Virus record (IMG/VR): IMGVR_UViG_3300006919_007379
Coordinates: 1 to 46,667 of that record
Source: a virus
Length of the DNA: 46,667 nt
Reading direction: 5' to 3' (one strand)
Position numbers and translations under genes: made by a program. Every line of letters starts with the position of its first letter. Positions within the stretch are counted from its first letter, which is position 1. This document shows positions 6,914-14,566 of this stretch, piece after piece. The notes beneath the pieces were generated by a model that was not told where the DNA came from, searched no databases, and worked only from the letters and a program-made list of their open reading frames with translations.

Positions 6914-7584
6914 GTAATATGTTATCAGCGTTATCAGAGCCTTTTGACCCTTCGGTTGAGAAGCAGCTAAAGAAGGGCGGGGCAAGCCTTACGTATATTC
7001 CTGTTAGTGAGGTGATTACTAGATTAAATCGGGTACTAGGTGTGGACATGTGGTCTTACCATATTGTTTCGTGTGCCCGTGATACTTTGGACCCTGACTA
7101 TGTTGTTGCACATGTCCGACTCACTGCTACTTTTGTTCCCACGGATAATGCGCCTGCGCTAACTGTCGTTAAGGACGGTATTGGCGGTCAGAAGATTAAG
7201 CGCACGAAGAATGGTGACATTGTTGATCTTGGCGACGAGATGAAGGGAGCGGTGTCTGATGCTTTGAAGAAGGCAGCGCAGCACTTCGGTGTCGGTTTGT
7301 ATCTTGCTCGTTCTGAAGAGTCAATGAGTTTAGAGTATGCTCAAGAGGTAGCTGAGCAGCCTATTTCAGCGGAGCATTTTGAGAAGTTGCGAGAAGTACT
7401 GAACAGTCAGTCGCAGAGTGTTATGGATGCTTGTCGTGCGCATTGGTCAGAGATTTCTAACAATGCTGAGTTTGCGAATGAGAATATTACTCGTGACTTG
7501 CTGAAGACTATGTTGGATTTTGTTAAGTCGATGAATGCTGAGAGCAGCGAAACGCAGGCAGGGGCTGACACTGATGCAGGATAG
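6910..7584 (+). CDS. Rad52/22-like single-strand annealing protein
   Basis: A 224-residue protein starting with GTG, with AGGAG 6 bases upstream, overlapping the previous gene by 4 bases. The N-terminal two thirds carry the Rad52/Rad22 fold signature: RLNRVLGVDMWSYHIV, a strand VVAHVRLTATF, VKDGIGGQKIKR, then GDEMKGAVSDALKKAAQHFGVGLYL, which is the conserved helix of this family. Such proteins coat single-stranded DNA and anneal complementary strands in phage recombination. The C-terminal 70 residues are a variable helical and low-complexity tail. Its neighbour is an AddB/Cas4-like nuclease, giving a nuclease plus annealase pair of the Red/RecET kind. Confidence 0.88.
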   Translation: MSNMLSALSEPFDPSVEKQLKKGGASLTYIPVSEVITRLNRVLGVDMWSYHIVSCARDTLDPDYVVAHVRLTATFVPTDNAPALTVVKDGIGGQKIKRTKNGDIVDLGDEMKGAVSDALKKAAQHFGVGLYLARSEESMSLEYAQEVAEQPISAEHFEKLREVLNSQSQSVMDACRAHWSEISNNAEFANENITRDLLKTMLDFVKSMNAESSETQAGADTDAG

Positions 7585-8368
7585 TTTGGATTTAGGTCCG
7601 TTGCCTTATGAGTATCCGAGGTACATGTCGCCTAGTTCTATCAGCACGTTTCAGCAGTGTCCGTTAAAGTTTAAGTTTTCAAAACTAGATAAGCTTCCAT
7701 CGGAGTCTACTGAAGCGCAGCATCTGGGTTCGTTTGTTCATGAAGTGTTGGAAGAGTTGTTTAAGCTTCCTGCGGAAGAGCGGACAGAAAAGGCTGCGAG
7801 TCGTTTAGCGAAGAGCTTGTGGGAGTCAAAGTGGGCTGATGAGTACTTTGCTTTGGCTGATCGTGAAGATGATCCTAATGCATTTAAGTGGAAGGCTTGG
7901 TGGTGTATCGAAAACTACTTCGGGATGGAAGACCCCACGAAGTTTGACGCTGAAGGTATTGAAGCCAAGATGGACGGCGACATTGATGGCGTACCCATCT
8001 TTGGCATCATTGACCGTTACACGATTGAGGACGGTAAGCTAGTAATCTCGGATTACAAGACAGGTAAGAAGCCTCGCAAGCAGTACGAGTGGGAGAAGAA
8101 GATGCAGATTACGATCTATAGCATTCTTCTTAAAGAGATGACAGGTATGGACGTTAAGCGTGCAGAGCTGCTCTACGTTAAATCTGGCCAGTTTGCACGT
8201 TATGACGTGGACGAAGAGCTTGAGAATGCTGTTCGTGTTGAGGTTCGTAACACATGGGATCAAGTGAAGTCCATGTGTGAGTCGGGTGAGTTTGAAACCC
8301 GGACTGGCCCTCTTTGCAACTGGTGTGATTATCAGTCTATCTGTCCTGAGTTTGGGGCGAAGCGATGA
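7574..8368 (+). CDS. PD-(D/E)XK exonuclease with Fe-S cluster (AddB/Cas4-like)
   Basis: A 264-residue nuclease. SPSSISTFQQCPLKFKF at the N-terminus contains C29; GSFVHEVLEELF carries the conserved His; GIIDRYT and SDYKTGK (near residue 160) supply the Asp and the D-x-K catalytic pair; CNWCDYQSIC at the C-terminus gives C248, C251 and C257. The cysteine spacing is that of the [4Fe-4S] clamp in AddB, Cas4 and related RecB-family nucleases. The start at 7574 is chosen because alignment-like conservation begins at this point; an upstream ATG at 7535 overlaps the previous gene more deeply. It most likely resects double-strand ends to provide substrate for the Rad52-like protein. Confidence 0.88.
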   Translation: MQDSLDLGPLPYEYPRYMSPSSISTFQQCPLKFKFSKLDKLPSESTEAQHLGSFVHEVLEELFKLPAEERTEKAASRLAKSLWESKWADEYFALADREDDPNAFKWKAWWCIENYFGMEDPTKFDAEGIEAKMDGDIDGVPIFGIIDRYTIEDGKLVISDYKTGKKPRKQYEWEKKMQITIYSILLKEMTGMDVKRAELLYVKSGQFARYDVDEELENAVRVEVRNTWDQVKSMCESGEFETRTGPLCNWCDYQSICPEFGAKR

Positions 8369-8817
8369 GTGAGACGTTTGAACTTTTGGTTTCTGAAGAT
8401 GTTAAAAATAAGCTTGCTCAGCACGACAAAGACTTTTTGCGTTTGCCCGAGAACAGGGTGAAGTGGCGAGACTGCTTGTTGACAATTATTGACACGGTGA
8501 CAACTAAGATAGATGGTCTTGAGGAAGAAATCAATCGCTTAAGAAATACCTATTCGGATTTCGTTGTTGACCCTGCTGCAAGTTTGGACGAGCAGCGAGA
8601 TAAGGCTGTTCGCTTTAGGTTTTATGCTGAGAAGCGTTTGGCTGAAGCTGACAGGTTGTTAGCGTTGGGCGCAGATGCTGATCCGTCTCTTTCGTTGGCC
8701 ACGTTTTTGCGAGATGCGATTATGGCGCATCGACAGTGGCATGCAGAAGAAGGTCTTGAGAGCACGGAAGGCGACGATTGCTTGTATGCTGCGCTGGATG
8801 GAGAGTGGAAGTTCTAA
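8365..8817 (+). CDS. Unknown helical protein
   Basis: A 150-residue protein, coupled by ATGA to the nuclease gene. It is predicted helical, with a coiled-coil-like segment IDTVTTKIDGLEEEINRLRNTYSDF near residue 45 and an AVRFRFYAEKRLAEADRLLALG helix near residue 75. No catalytic motif is visible. Its TAA overlaps the ATG of the glycosyltransferase by one base, so it belongs to the same transcription unit. The function is unknown. Confidence 0.6.
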   Translation: MSETFELLVSEDVKNKLAQHDKDFLRLPENRVKWRDCLLTIIDTVTTKIDGLEEEINRLRNTYSDFVVDPAASLDEQRDKAVRFRFYAEKRLAEADRLLALGADADPSLSLATFLRDAIMAHRQWHAEEGLESTEGDDCLYAALDGEWKF

Positions 8818-9911
8818 TGAAGATTGGGTTTGCTTCTAACGATTGGTCTCGCACGGCTCTTGATGCTTTGGGCCGACCTGTTATGGGCGGGTCGGGCTAT
8901 ATCAGAATCGGTCAGTACATTAAGCATTATAAGGGTACTGGGATTGAGACTGTTGTTGGGATTTTAGCCCATAACTCTAGGACTGGAACTTTTGGTGTTC
9001 ATTCTTGGGACGGTAACGACTATTTCGATTGTGATGTTATTGTGATGCAGCGTTACATGCATAAGCAGGTTTTGCCTGATATGAAGAGAGCGCAAGCGGC
9101 TGGTCAGATAGTTCTTCAAGATGTAGATGACTGGTATTGGGGATTAAGTAAGAAGAATCATGCGTATGATGCGTCTGATCCTTTGAAGAACCCTGATGAA
9201 AATATCAAATGGTATGAAAACATTATTAAGAACTCAGATGGCGTTATTGCGTCTACTCCGTTCTTATTTAACCGTATGCGGGAGTGGAATGAAAACACGG
9301 TTCTTCACACCAACTATGTTGATACCGGTATGTTTGCGAAAGCATACGAGCACGAGCCTAAACTGAAAATTGTTGTAGGGTGGATGGGTTCAACAGCTCA
9401 TCGCAGCGGTGATCTACAAATTCTAAAGCCATATACTTCTCAAATCTCGAAGTTTGCTAGTTGGCACCACACAGGGCATATAGAAGCTCCAGGCTGGCCA
9501 AGGTTTACTAAAGAACTTGGGGTTGAAGGAGGTAACACCACGACTTCTCCTTTTGTACCTCCCTATGAACTTAATACCGGCATAAAATTTGATGCAGGCA
9601 TCGTACCTTTAACTGACATTGCTTTTAATCATGCTAAGTCGTATATTAAAGGACTAGAGTATGCTGCTGCTGGTGTTCCTTTTGTTTGCTCGTGGTCTCC
9701 ACAGTATGAAGAATTGACACAAAAGCACGATATTGGTGTGTTGGCATCTAAGCCTGCAGACTATGTTAAAGAGTTAAAGAAATTTACTGATTGCGATTAT
9801 CGTAAAAAAGTTGCAGCCAAGAACCGTGAAAATGTCCGTAAGTTTGATAGCAAAATTGGGGCTGACCGGTTGTACACCAATATTAAATCTTTAGTAGAGC
9901 GTGCGAAATGA
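8817..9911 (+). CDS. Glycosyltransferase, GT-B fold
   Basis: A 364-residue protein beginning MKIGFASNDWSR, with the start at the TAATG overlap with the upstream gene. The N-terminal half contains DCDVIVMQRYMHKQ and VLQDVDDWYWGL, and the C-terminal half contains KLKIVVGWMGSTAHRSGDL followed by FDAGIVPLTDIAFNHAKSYIKGLEYAAAGVPFVCSW, which is the sugar-nucleotide-binding segment of GT1/GT4-type glycosyltransferases (the K-x-x-E-x-x-A-x-G-x-P element). It transfers a sugar from a nucleotide donor; the acceptor could be a host surface glycan, a virion protein or modified DNA. It is followed by HNH, dioxygenase and methyltransferase genes. Confidence 0.85.
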   Translation: MKIGFASNDWSRTALDALGRPVMGGSGYIRIGQYIKHYKGTGIETVVGILAHNSRTGTFGVHSWDGNDYFDCDVIVMQRYMHKQVLPDMKRAQAAGQIVLQDVDDWYWGLSKKNHAYDASDPLKNPDENIKWYENIIKNSDGVIASTPFLFNRMREWNENTVLHTNYVDTGMFAKAYEHEPKLKIVVGWMGSTAHRSGDLQILKPYTSQISKFASWHHTGHIEAPGWPRFTKELGVEGGNTTTSPFVPPYELNTGIKFDAGIVPLTDIAFNHAKSYIKGLEYAAAGVPFVCSWSPQYEELTQKHDIGVLASKPADYVKELKKFTDCDYRKKVAAKNRENVRKFDSKIGADRLYTNIKSLVERAK

Positions 9912-10384
9912 AGCGGGGCAAACCTTTAAAACGCACACCTCTTAAACGTGGGAGTAGTCAGTTAAAGCGCACCCCGTTGGCTCGTAGGTCTAAGAAAACA
10001 AAAGACTTATATGTTGAACGCAGAGAGATTGTGCAAGAGATGCTTGCGGCGCAACCAAATTGTGTAGCGTGTAAACTGTGGGCTGCGTTTGACCTACACA
10101 ACGGAAAGCAGTCAAATATAATTGTTAATGTCAATAAAACTCGTGACATACATGAGCTTGTAAACAGATCGCAAGGCGGATCAATTACAGAGCGGCGAAA
10201 TTTGTTAGCAGTTTGCCGCCCTTGTCATAATAGAATAACAACAGAACCCAAAGATGCTGAACGCTTAGGTTTGCATTTAGAAAGCTGGTGCAATACTAGT
10301 GCAGGGTTCAACGAAGCAGAAAGGCTTAGACATGAATGGTCGTCAGGTACTCCTACAGAACCTTCTTGGTTCCAAAACAATTGA
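9908..10384 (+). CDS. HNH endonuclease
   Basis: A 158-residue protein starting by ATGA overlap. The N-terminus is strongly basic (repeated KRTPLKR and LARRSKK), suited to DNA contact. CVACK (near residue 52) and CRPCHNR (near residue 105) form the zinc pair, and DIHELVNRSQGGSITERRNL gives the HNH beta-beta-alpha motif with its catalytic His. It is a probable DNA-nicking or cleaving enzyme. Small HNH proteins in phages range from homing endonucleases to DNA packaging partners; the distance from the terminase makes packaging less likely. It overlaps the next gene by about 50 bases. Confidence 0.85.
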   Translation: MKRGKPLKRTPLKRGSSQLKRTPLARRSKKTKDLYVERREIVQEMLAAQPNCVACKLWAAFDLHNGKQSNIIVNVNKTRDIHELVNRSQGGSITERRNLLAVCRPCHNRITTEPKDAERLGLHLESWCNTSAGFNEAERLRHEWSSGTPTEPSWFQNN

Positions 10385-11231
10385 ACATCCTGATTTGCTT
10401 GATGAGATCAATTCTTTATCAGGCAATTTTCAAGACGACGAACTTCCGCACCTTGACCGTGAAGAAGTAAACACTGATTTTCTATCAGATTTACAAAAGC
10501 AGTGGCGCAGTGACGGTGTTGTCATTTTAGATTCGTTTTTTCCTGACGACATGATTGAAGCCTATAGGTCTGACTGGATTCAACACAATAGGATCAATCA
10601 TGATCGACCTATGGGTTACCCTGGAGAGTGTGCATATTTTCAAGTTGAAAGCTTGATGCGTCTAGCTACCTACAAGCCGCTCCACGATATTCTCTCGCAT
10701 TTGATCGGTGACGATATGGGAGTTCATTTGAATCTTACCGGCTGGAAGTCAACTCAAAGAAACTGGCATCAAGATGGATACTTAAACCCGGATTCAAACA
10801 AAGATCACTATTTGGCGGTGTGGATAGCGCTGGATGATGTCCATGAAGACTCAGGCCCATTTGAGTTTGTGCGTGGTTCGCATGTGTTACCTATCATTAC
10901 GCAAGACCAAACGCTGGCTCGGCTAGAAGTTAAAGAACGCACTGACCCCATGTGGCCTAAGTATTCTGAACGCTTTCTCACACCCATGTTTGAAGATTTA
11001 CTTGATCGTGGAGAGATGAAGACTGAAAAGTTTTTGGCAAAGAAGGGAGATGTTCTAGTATGGCATGCGAGGTTAATGCACAGAGGTTCGTTGCCTAATA
11101 ATCCTGACTTGTGGCGAGAGACTGCTATCATTCACTATTCAGGTGTGAATCATAGACCCGACATGCCTACCGCTCACCAGTTTGAAGATGGGGGATGGTT
11201 TTTCCCTATCAACCAAAATATTCCTCTTTAG
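10332..11231 (+). CDS. Phytanoyl-CoA dioxygenase (PhyH) family Fe(II)/2-oxoglutarate oxygenase
   Basis: A 299-residue protein of the PhyH family. NWHQDGY provides the facial-triad His146 and Asp148, and LMHRGSLPNN provides the distal His250; the following Arg would bind 2-oxoglutarate. VWIALDDVHEDSGPFEFVRGSH is the classic PhyH core. The ATG at 10332 (preceded by AAAGG) is favoured over a GTG at 10299; both overlap the HNH gene. Members hydroxylate lipids, amino-acid derivatives or other small molecules; some phage 2-oxoglutarate oxygenases act in nucleic acid modification. The substrate is unknown. The neighbouring glycosyltransferase and methyltransferase suggest joint action on a glycan, nucleobase or small metabolite. 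Confidence 0.88.
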   Translation: MNGRQVLLQNLLGSKTIEHPDLLDEINSLSGNFQDDELPHLDREEVNTDFLSDLQKQWRSDGVVILDSFFPDDMIEAYRSDWIQHNRINHDRPMGYPGECAYFQVESLMRLATYKPLHDILSHLIGDDMGVHLNLTGWKSTQRNWHQDGYLNPDSNKDHYLAVWIALDDVHEDSGPFEFVRGSHVLPIITQDQTLARLEVKERTDPMWPKYSERFLTPMFEDLLDRGEMKTEKFLAKKGDVLVWHARLMHRGSLPNNPDLWRETAIIHYSGVNHRPDMPTAHQFEDGGWFFPINQNIPL

Positions 11232-11232
11232 C

Positions 11233-11613
11233 ATGCCTGCAAAGTACGGCCATCAAGATAAAGCCAAAGCCACGAAACTGCATAGTTTGCTAGTACGCAC
11301 TAGAGATAATTTCACTTGTCGATGGTGTGGTGTCTCTAAGAAAGATGGTAAGCAGATTCAGTGTGCACATATTATTTCTCGTAGTGTGTCTGCTACTAGG
11401 ACTGATGAGCGTAATGCCGTTGCTTTGTGTGCGTCGTGTCATTGGAAGCAAAGCAAGAATCCGATACTTTGGTCTAGGTGGATAGAGCAAGAGTTAGGTT
11501 CAGATCATATTGATGATTTGATTGAGCGAGGCGTCCCTGGCGTTGCAGTTGATTGGTCATTGGAGGTTGTTCGTCTACAATCTGCCCTTGACGATTTGGC
11601 TAGTAATGGGTAG
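11233..11613 (+). CDS. HNH endonuclease, NinG-like zinc nuclease
   Basis: A 126-residue protein starting one base after the stop of the PhyH gene. CRWCG and LCASCHWKQSK supply four zinc-binding cysteines, and QCAHIISRSVSATRTDERNAVALC carries the HNH catalytic core. The arrangement C-x-x-C...AH...N...C-x-x-CH resembles NinG-type recombination nucleases and small restriction-like HNH enzymes. It is the second HNH gene within 1.3 kb and is not closely similar to the first. Its TAG stop forms the first three bases of the -10 box of the next promoter. Confidence 0.82.
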   Translation: MPAKYGHQDKAKATKLHSLLVRTRDNFTCRWCGVSKKDGKQIQCAHIISRSVSATRTDERNAVALCASCHWKQSKNPILWSRWIEQELGSDHIDDLIERGVPGVAVDWSLEVVRLQSALDDLASNG

Positions 11614-11616
11614 AAT
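11588..11616 (+). promoter_or_regulatory. Leaderless promoter for the gene at 11623
   Basis: TTGACG (11588-11593), 17 bases, TAGAAT (11611-11616), then 6 bases and the ATG at 11623. The HNH gene stop codon TAG is part of the -10 box. Confidence 0.75.
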
Positions 11617-11622
11617 ACAGTT

Positions 11623-11973
11623 ATGAATTATTCCCGCACGGCACCTATCAGTTCAGTTGAAGTTGAATCTGAGTTGATTCGTCTTACAGCTGATATTGAG
11701 TCTGAGACAGAAGCGTTTGAAACGTTGGCAAAAGATCATGCTGTAAAAGAAGCTGAGTATAAGAAGCAGTGGTTTAAAGAATATCTTGCTGCTGAAGGTG
11801 CTGTAAAGCAAAAAGAAAGCTGGGCCGGGTATAAGACCAGCGAATTGTACTATGACGCACAAGTTGCGGAGGCGCTAGTTAAAGCCAAGCGAGAAAAGTT
11901 ACATTCTTTGAGAACTGCTTGTGACGCTTTGCGGACTATTGCTGCAAATGTAAGATCGCAAGTTAAATTTTAA
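11623..11973 (+). CDS. Unknown coiled-coil protein
   Basis: A 116-residue, highly charged, almost entirely helical protein. The central segment (LAKDHAVKEAEYKKQWFKEYLAAEGAVKQKESW) and the C-terminal EALVKAKREKLHSLRTACDALRTIAANVRSQVKF look like two antiparallel helices. Small helical proteins of this layout are common in actinophage early regions; their function is not known to me. It is predicted to be translated from a leaderless mRNA, and the methyltransferase follows 9 bases later with its own TAAGGAG. Confidence 0.62.
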   Translation: MNYSRTAPISSVEVESELIRLTADIESETEAFETLAKDHAVKEAEYKKQWFKEYLAAEGAVKQKESWAGYKTSELYYDAQVAEALVKAKREKLHSLRTACDALRTIAANVRSQVKF

Positions 11974-11982
11974 GGAGATAAT

Positions 11983-12609
11983 ATGAGTAACTATTTAAAT
12001 GTTGGATGTGGTCATCACTATGCTGAAGGCTGGATAAACACAGACGTTTGGGAAGATGAAAAGACTAAACCAGACGTGCTTGTTAAGCGTGATGAACCGT
12101 ATCCTTTTGAAGATAACTATTTTGATGCTATTTATTTAGGGCACGTGTTAGAACACATATCGTGGACTAAGATTGGAGTCTTCCTAAAGGAAATGGTTCG
12201 TGTGGCTAAGCCTGGAGCACCAGTGTTAGCAGTCGGCCCTGATGTGTATCGAACAATTGAGCGGTGGAAGGATGGTCAAGAGCCATGGGATATGGTGAAG
12301 TCAGTTATGGAGCATCAAGACATTGACGCACAACTGTACCATACTGCCGATGACGGCTCATATGTCGCTTCTCCCCCTCTTACACCTGAATGGTGGGATG
12401 GTGCGGCACATTACTGGAACTGCCACGAAGCACGTTTAGAGCAAGTTATGAAAACACACTTTGGAGACGTTGAGGTGTACTCGTCTCACATTGAAAATGA
12501 TCTGCCCGGTAACCGTGTTAATTGGTTTGATTCACGAAACAACATGCGGTGGCCTGTCACCGGCTACTGGTGGTGGCAGTGTGCAGTCGCAGGTAAGGTG
12601 CACAAATGA
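11983..12609 (+). CDS. SAM-dependent methyltransferase (class I)
   Basis: A 208-residue protein with motif I YLNVGCGHHYAEGWINTDV, the acidic motif-II region and FDAIYLGHVLEHI, followed by LKEMVRVAKPGAPVLAVGPD, which is the usual post-motif layout of type-11/Methyltransf families. The C-terminal half (WWDGAAHYWNCHE..., NWFDSRNNMRWPVTGYWWWQC) is tryptophan-rich and probably binds substrate. These small-molecule or glycan methyltransferases occur beside glycosyltransferases in surface-polymer clusters, so it may act with the gene at 8817. There is no sign of a DNA methylase target domain or NPPY motif. The start has a strong Shine-Dalgarno. Confidence 0.85.
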   Translation: MSNYLNVGCGHHYAEGWINTDVWEDEKTKPDVLVKRDEPYPFEDNYFDAIYLGHVLEHISWTKIGVFLKEMVRVAKPGAPVLAVGPDVYRTIERWKDGQEPWDMVKSVMEHQDIDAQLYHTADDGSYVASPPLTPEWWDGAAHYWNCHEARLEQVMKTHFGDVEVYSSHIENDLPGNRVNWFDSRNNMRWPVTGYWWWQCAVAGKVHK

Positions 12610-13382
12610 TTCACAACATTGCAGATAATATTCAAAGCCTAGCAGTAGACATTGAGTTGTTGCGTCCACTGGAGAACAACGCACGCCGAGGCAATGTTGA
12701 TGCAATCATGGCGTCGTATAACAAGTTTGGTCAGGTTAAGCCCATTGTGGCTGTAAGTGATGCTGATGGTTCGTTGACAGTCATTGCGGGTAACCATCAG
12801 CTAGAAGCAGCTAAGCAGTTGGGATGGCAGCAGATTGCTGTGTCTATTGTTGATCTAGACAACGATGATGCGTTAGCGTTTGCATTGGCAGACAACCGCA
12901 TTTCTGACTTGGGCACAACTGACAATGAACTTCTGTACGAGTTGCTGACTGATGTCATTGGTGATGACGAGAGCTTTTTTGAAGTGCTAGGTTGGGATGA
13001 CTTTTCAGTGGCCGCAATTGAGAACACAGTTATTACAGCCGAGTTGGCTAACGATAGCAATGCTGGATGGACTGCCCCTGAAATCGTTTTGAATGATGTG
13101 GGTGTAGACTCACCTCCTCCTGCAGCAACACCTCAGCCAACTGGCTCTGGAGATCAGCCTACACCAAGCACTTCCACGATTGTTACTCAGGGTAGTACTA
13201 GTGCTGGTGTTTCTGGAGTCAACAATGCTTCAATTCAGTTTACGCTAGTGTTTGATAGTGCTGAACAGCAGTCAAAGTGGTATGCGTTCATTAAGTGGCT
13301 TAGAGAAAGCCCGGTCTATGATGGCGAAACGACTTCAGAACGACTGTTTGATTTTATTGCTCAGCATTCAGAGATGGGTTAA
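12606..13382 (+). CDS. ParB/Srx-fold protein with Pro/Thr-rich linker
   Basis: A 258-residue protein, coupled by ATGA overlap. The N-terminal 125 residues are a ParB N-terminal-like domain: ELLRPLENNARRGN, KFGQVKPIVAV, VIAGNHQLEAAKQLGW and AFALADNRISDLG match the ParB/sulfiredoxin fold including its nucleotide-binding G-N-H-Q loop. A Pro/Thr/Ser-rich linker (about residues 160-195) follows, and the C-terminal domain (IQFTLVFDSAEQQSKWYAFIKWLRESP) is a small alpha/beta module. ParB-like proteins of this kind can bind or hydrolyse CTP/ATP or act as nucleases. It is two bases upstream of a PAPS reductase-like gene, an arrangement reminiscent of the IbrB-IbrA pair of Escherichia coli. Confidence 0.82.
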   Translation: MIHNIADNIQSLAVDIELLRPLENNARRGNVDAIMASYNKFGQVKPIVAVSDADGSLTVIAGNHQLEAAKQLGWQQIAVSIVDLDNDDALAFALADNRISDLGTTDNELLYELLTDVIGDDESFFEVLGWDDFSVAAIENTVITAELANDSNAGWTAPEIVLNDVGVDSPPPAATPQPTGSGDQPTPSTSTIVTQGSTSAGVSGVNNASIQFTLVFDSAEQQSKWYAFIKWLRESPVYDGETTSERLFDFIAQHSEMG

Positions 13383-13384
13383 GT

Positions 13385-14557
13385 ATGGCTAGACGCAGAA
13401 TGTTTCTAGACATAAATTGTGTCGATGCGGCTCGTGAGCGTATCCGTCACGTGTATGACACATTTGATACTGTGTGCATTCAGTTTAGTGGCGGCAAAGA
13501 CTCCACGGCATGTCTTTATCTGGCGAAGGAAGTTCATGAAGAGCGTGGCCTCGGTCCGGTTAAAGTCATTTTCCGTGATGAAGAAATGCTTTCTCCGGCT
13601 GTAGCAGAGTATGTGCAGCGGGTCAGCGAGTATGACTGGGTGGACATGGAGTGGTATTGCCTTCCTGTGGGGCAGGAAGTTTGGGTGCTTGGCGCACGGG
13701 AGTATGTCTTATTGTGGTCTCCGAAGCGAGCAGCTGAAGGAAGACTGTTTAGACCTTTCCCTGATAATGCTATTAGGGCGGAGCACTTTGGTATTGACCC
13801 CGGTAAGCCTATTCCTCGCAAGATTGACGAGTACACGATGCAGGGCAAGAAGGGGCGTACAGCGTTTATTACAGGTGTTCGTGCAAATGAATCAATGATT
13901 CGTTACCGTACAGTTACTCAGAAACTCCATGAGAACTATATTAACCGTCCGTTCAAATTGTCAAAATCAATCCCGTTGCGGTTTGCCAAGATTATTTATG
14001 ACTGGACTTCTGATGATGTTTTGAAGTTCATCTCAGAAGAACATAACGCTCCGTACTGTGCTTACTACGACTATGCTGCTATGAGTGGCGCAAATCAAAG
14101 AGTTGGTATTCCTCTTCACTCTGTTGCGTCTAGACGGTTGATTGATGTTCTGCGTACTGAACCTGAATTCTACGACGAGCTATATCGGTGCTTTCCTCAA
14201 ATTGAAGCACAACGGCAGTTGTGGTCAGAGTTTGATATTGAGAAAGTTATCGACATGTATGAGTCAATGAGTTGGACTGGAGTGAAGTATTGCATTGAGG
14301 ACAACATTTTGACTCCGGGTATGCGCAAAGCCGCAATGGTTTATAGTAACGATTTCAAGAAGAAGCACGTCAAAGACCCGTATGGGTATCCGATTGATCA
14401 TTTAATTCGCACGCTGCTGCTTAATGAGTTTATTGGGTCGCCTAGCCCGGTCGGTCCTAAAACAAAAGCACATAATAAACGGAAAGCTTTGCTAGAGCAA
14501 GAGGACCAGATTATGATGGATGCGAACAGCCTTGACATGCAAGATGATAGAAGGTAG
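13385..14557 (+). CDS. PAPS reductase-like PP-loop protein (IbrA/DndC-related superfamily)
   Basis: A 390-residue protein of the adenine nucleotide alpha-hydrolase superfamily. The PP-loop SGGKDS is at residues 35-40 in the context QFSGGKDSTACLYLAKEV. Further signatures are VKVIFRDEEM, the ITGVRANESMIRYRT segment that resembles the PAPS-binding R-x-x-E region, and DWTSDDVLKFISEEHNAPYC. It lacks the C-terminal ECGLH motif of assimilatory CysH, so classical sulfite formation is doubtful. Relatives include IbrA and the DndC protein of DNA phosphorothioation. Flanking ParB-like genes on both sides suggest a three-gene functional unit; a sulfur-transfer or nucleotide-activation role is inferred. 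Confidence 0.85.
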   Translation: MARRRMFLDINCVDAARERIRHVYDTFDTVCIQFSGGKDSTACLYLAKEVHEERGLGPVKVIFRDEEMLSPAVAEYVQRVSEYDWVDMEWYCLPVGQEVWVLGAREYVLLWSPKRAAEGRLFRPFPDNAIRAEHFGIDPGKPIPRKIDEYTMQGKKGRTAFITGVRANESMIRYRTVTQKLHENYINRPFKLSKSIPLRFAKIIYDWTSDDVLKFISEEHNAPYCAYYDYAAMSGANQRVGIPLHSVASRRLIDVLRTEPEFYDELYRCFPQIEAQRQLWSEFDIEKVIDMYESMSWTGVKYCIEDNILTPGMRKAAMVYSNDFKKKHVKDPYGYPIDHLIRTLLLNEFIGSPSPVGPKTKAHNKRKALLEQEDQIMMDANSLDMQDDRR

Positions 14558-14560
14558 GGT
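14532..14560 (+). promoter_or_regulatory. Leaderless promoter for the second ParB-like gene
   Basis: TTGACA (14532-14537), 17 bases, TAGGGT (14555-14560), then 6 bases and the ATG at 14567. The TAG stop of the PAPS reductase-like gene forms the start of the -10 box. Confidence 0.75.
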
Positions 14561-14566
14561 ACTTAC

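Noticed and set aside
12594-12606. TAAGGT six bases before the ATG of the first ParB-like gene as another leaderless promoter
   Set aside because: No TTG-type -35 box is present and the gene overlaps the methyltransferase stop (ATGA), so coupling is the simpler explanation; kept only as a weak member of the leaderless set.
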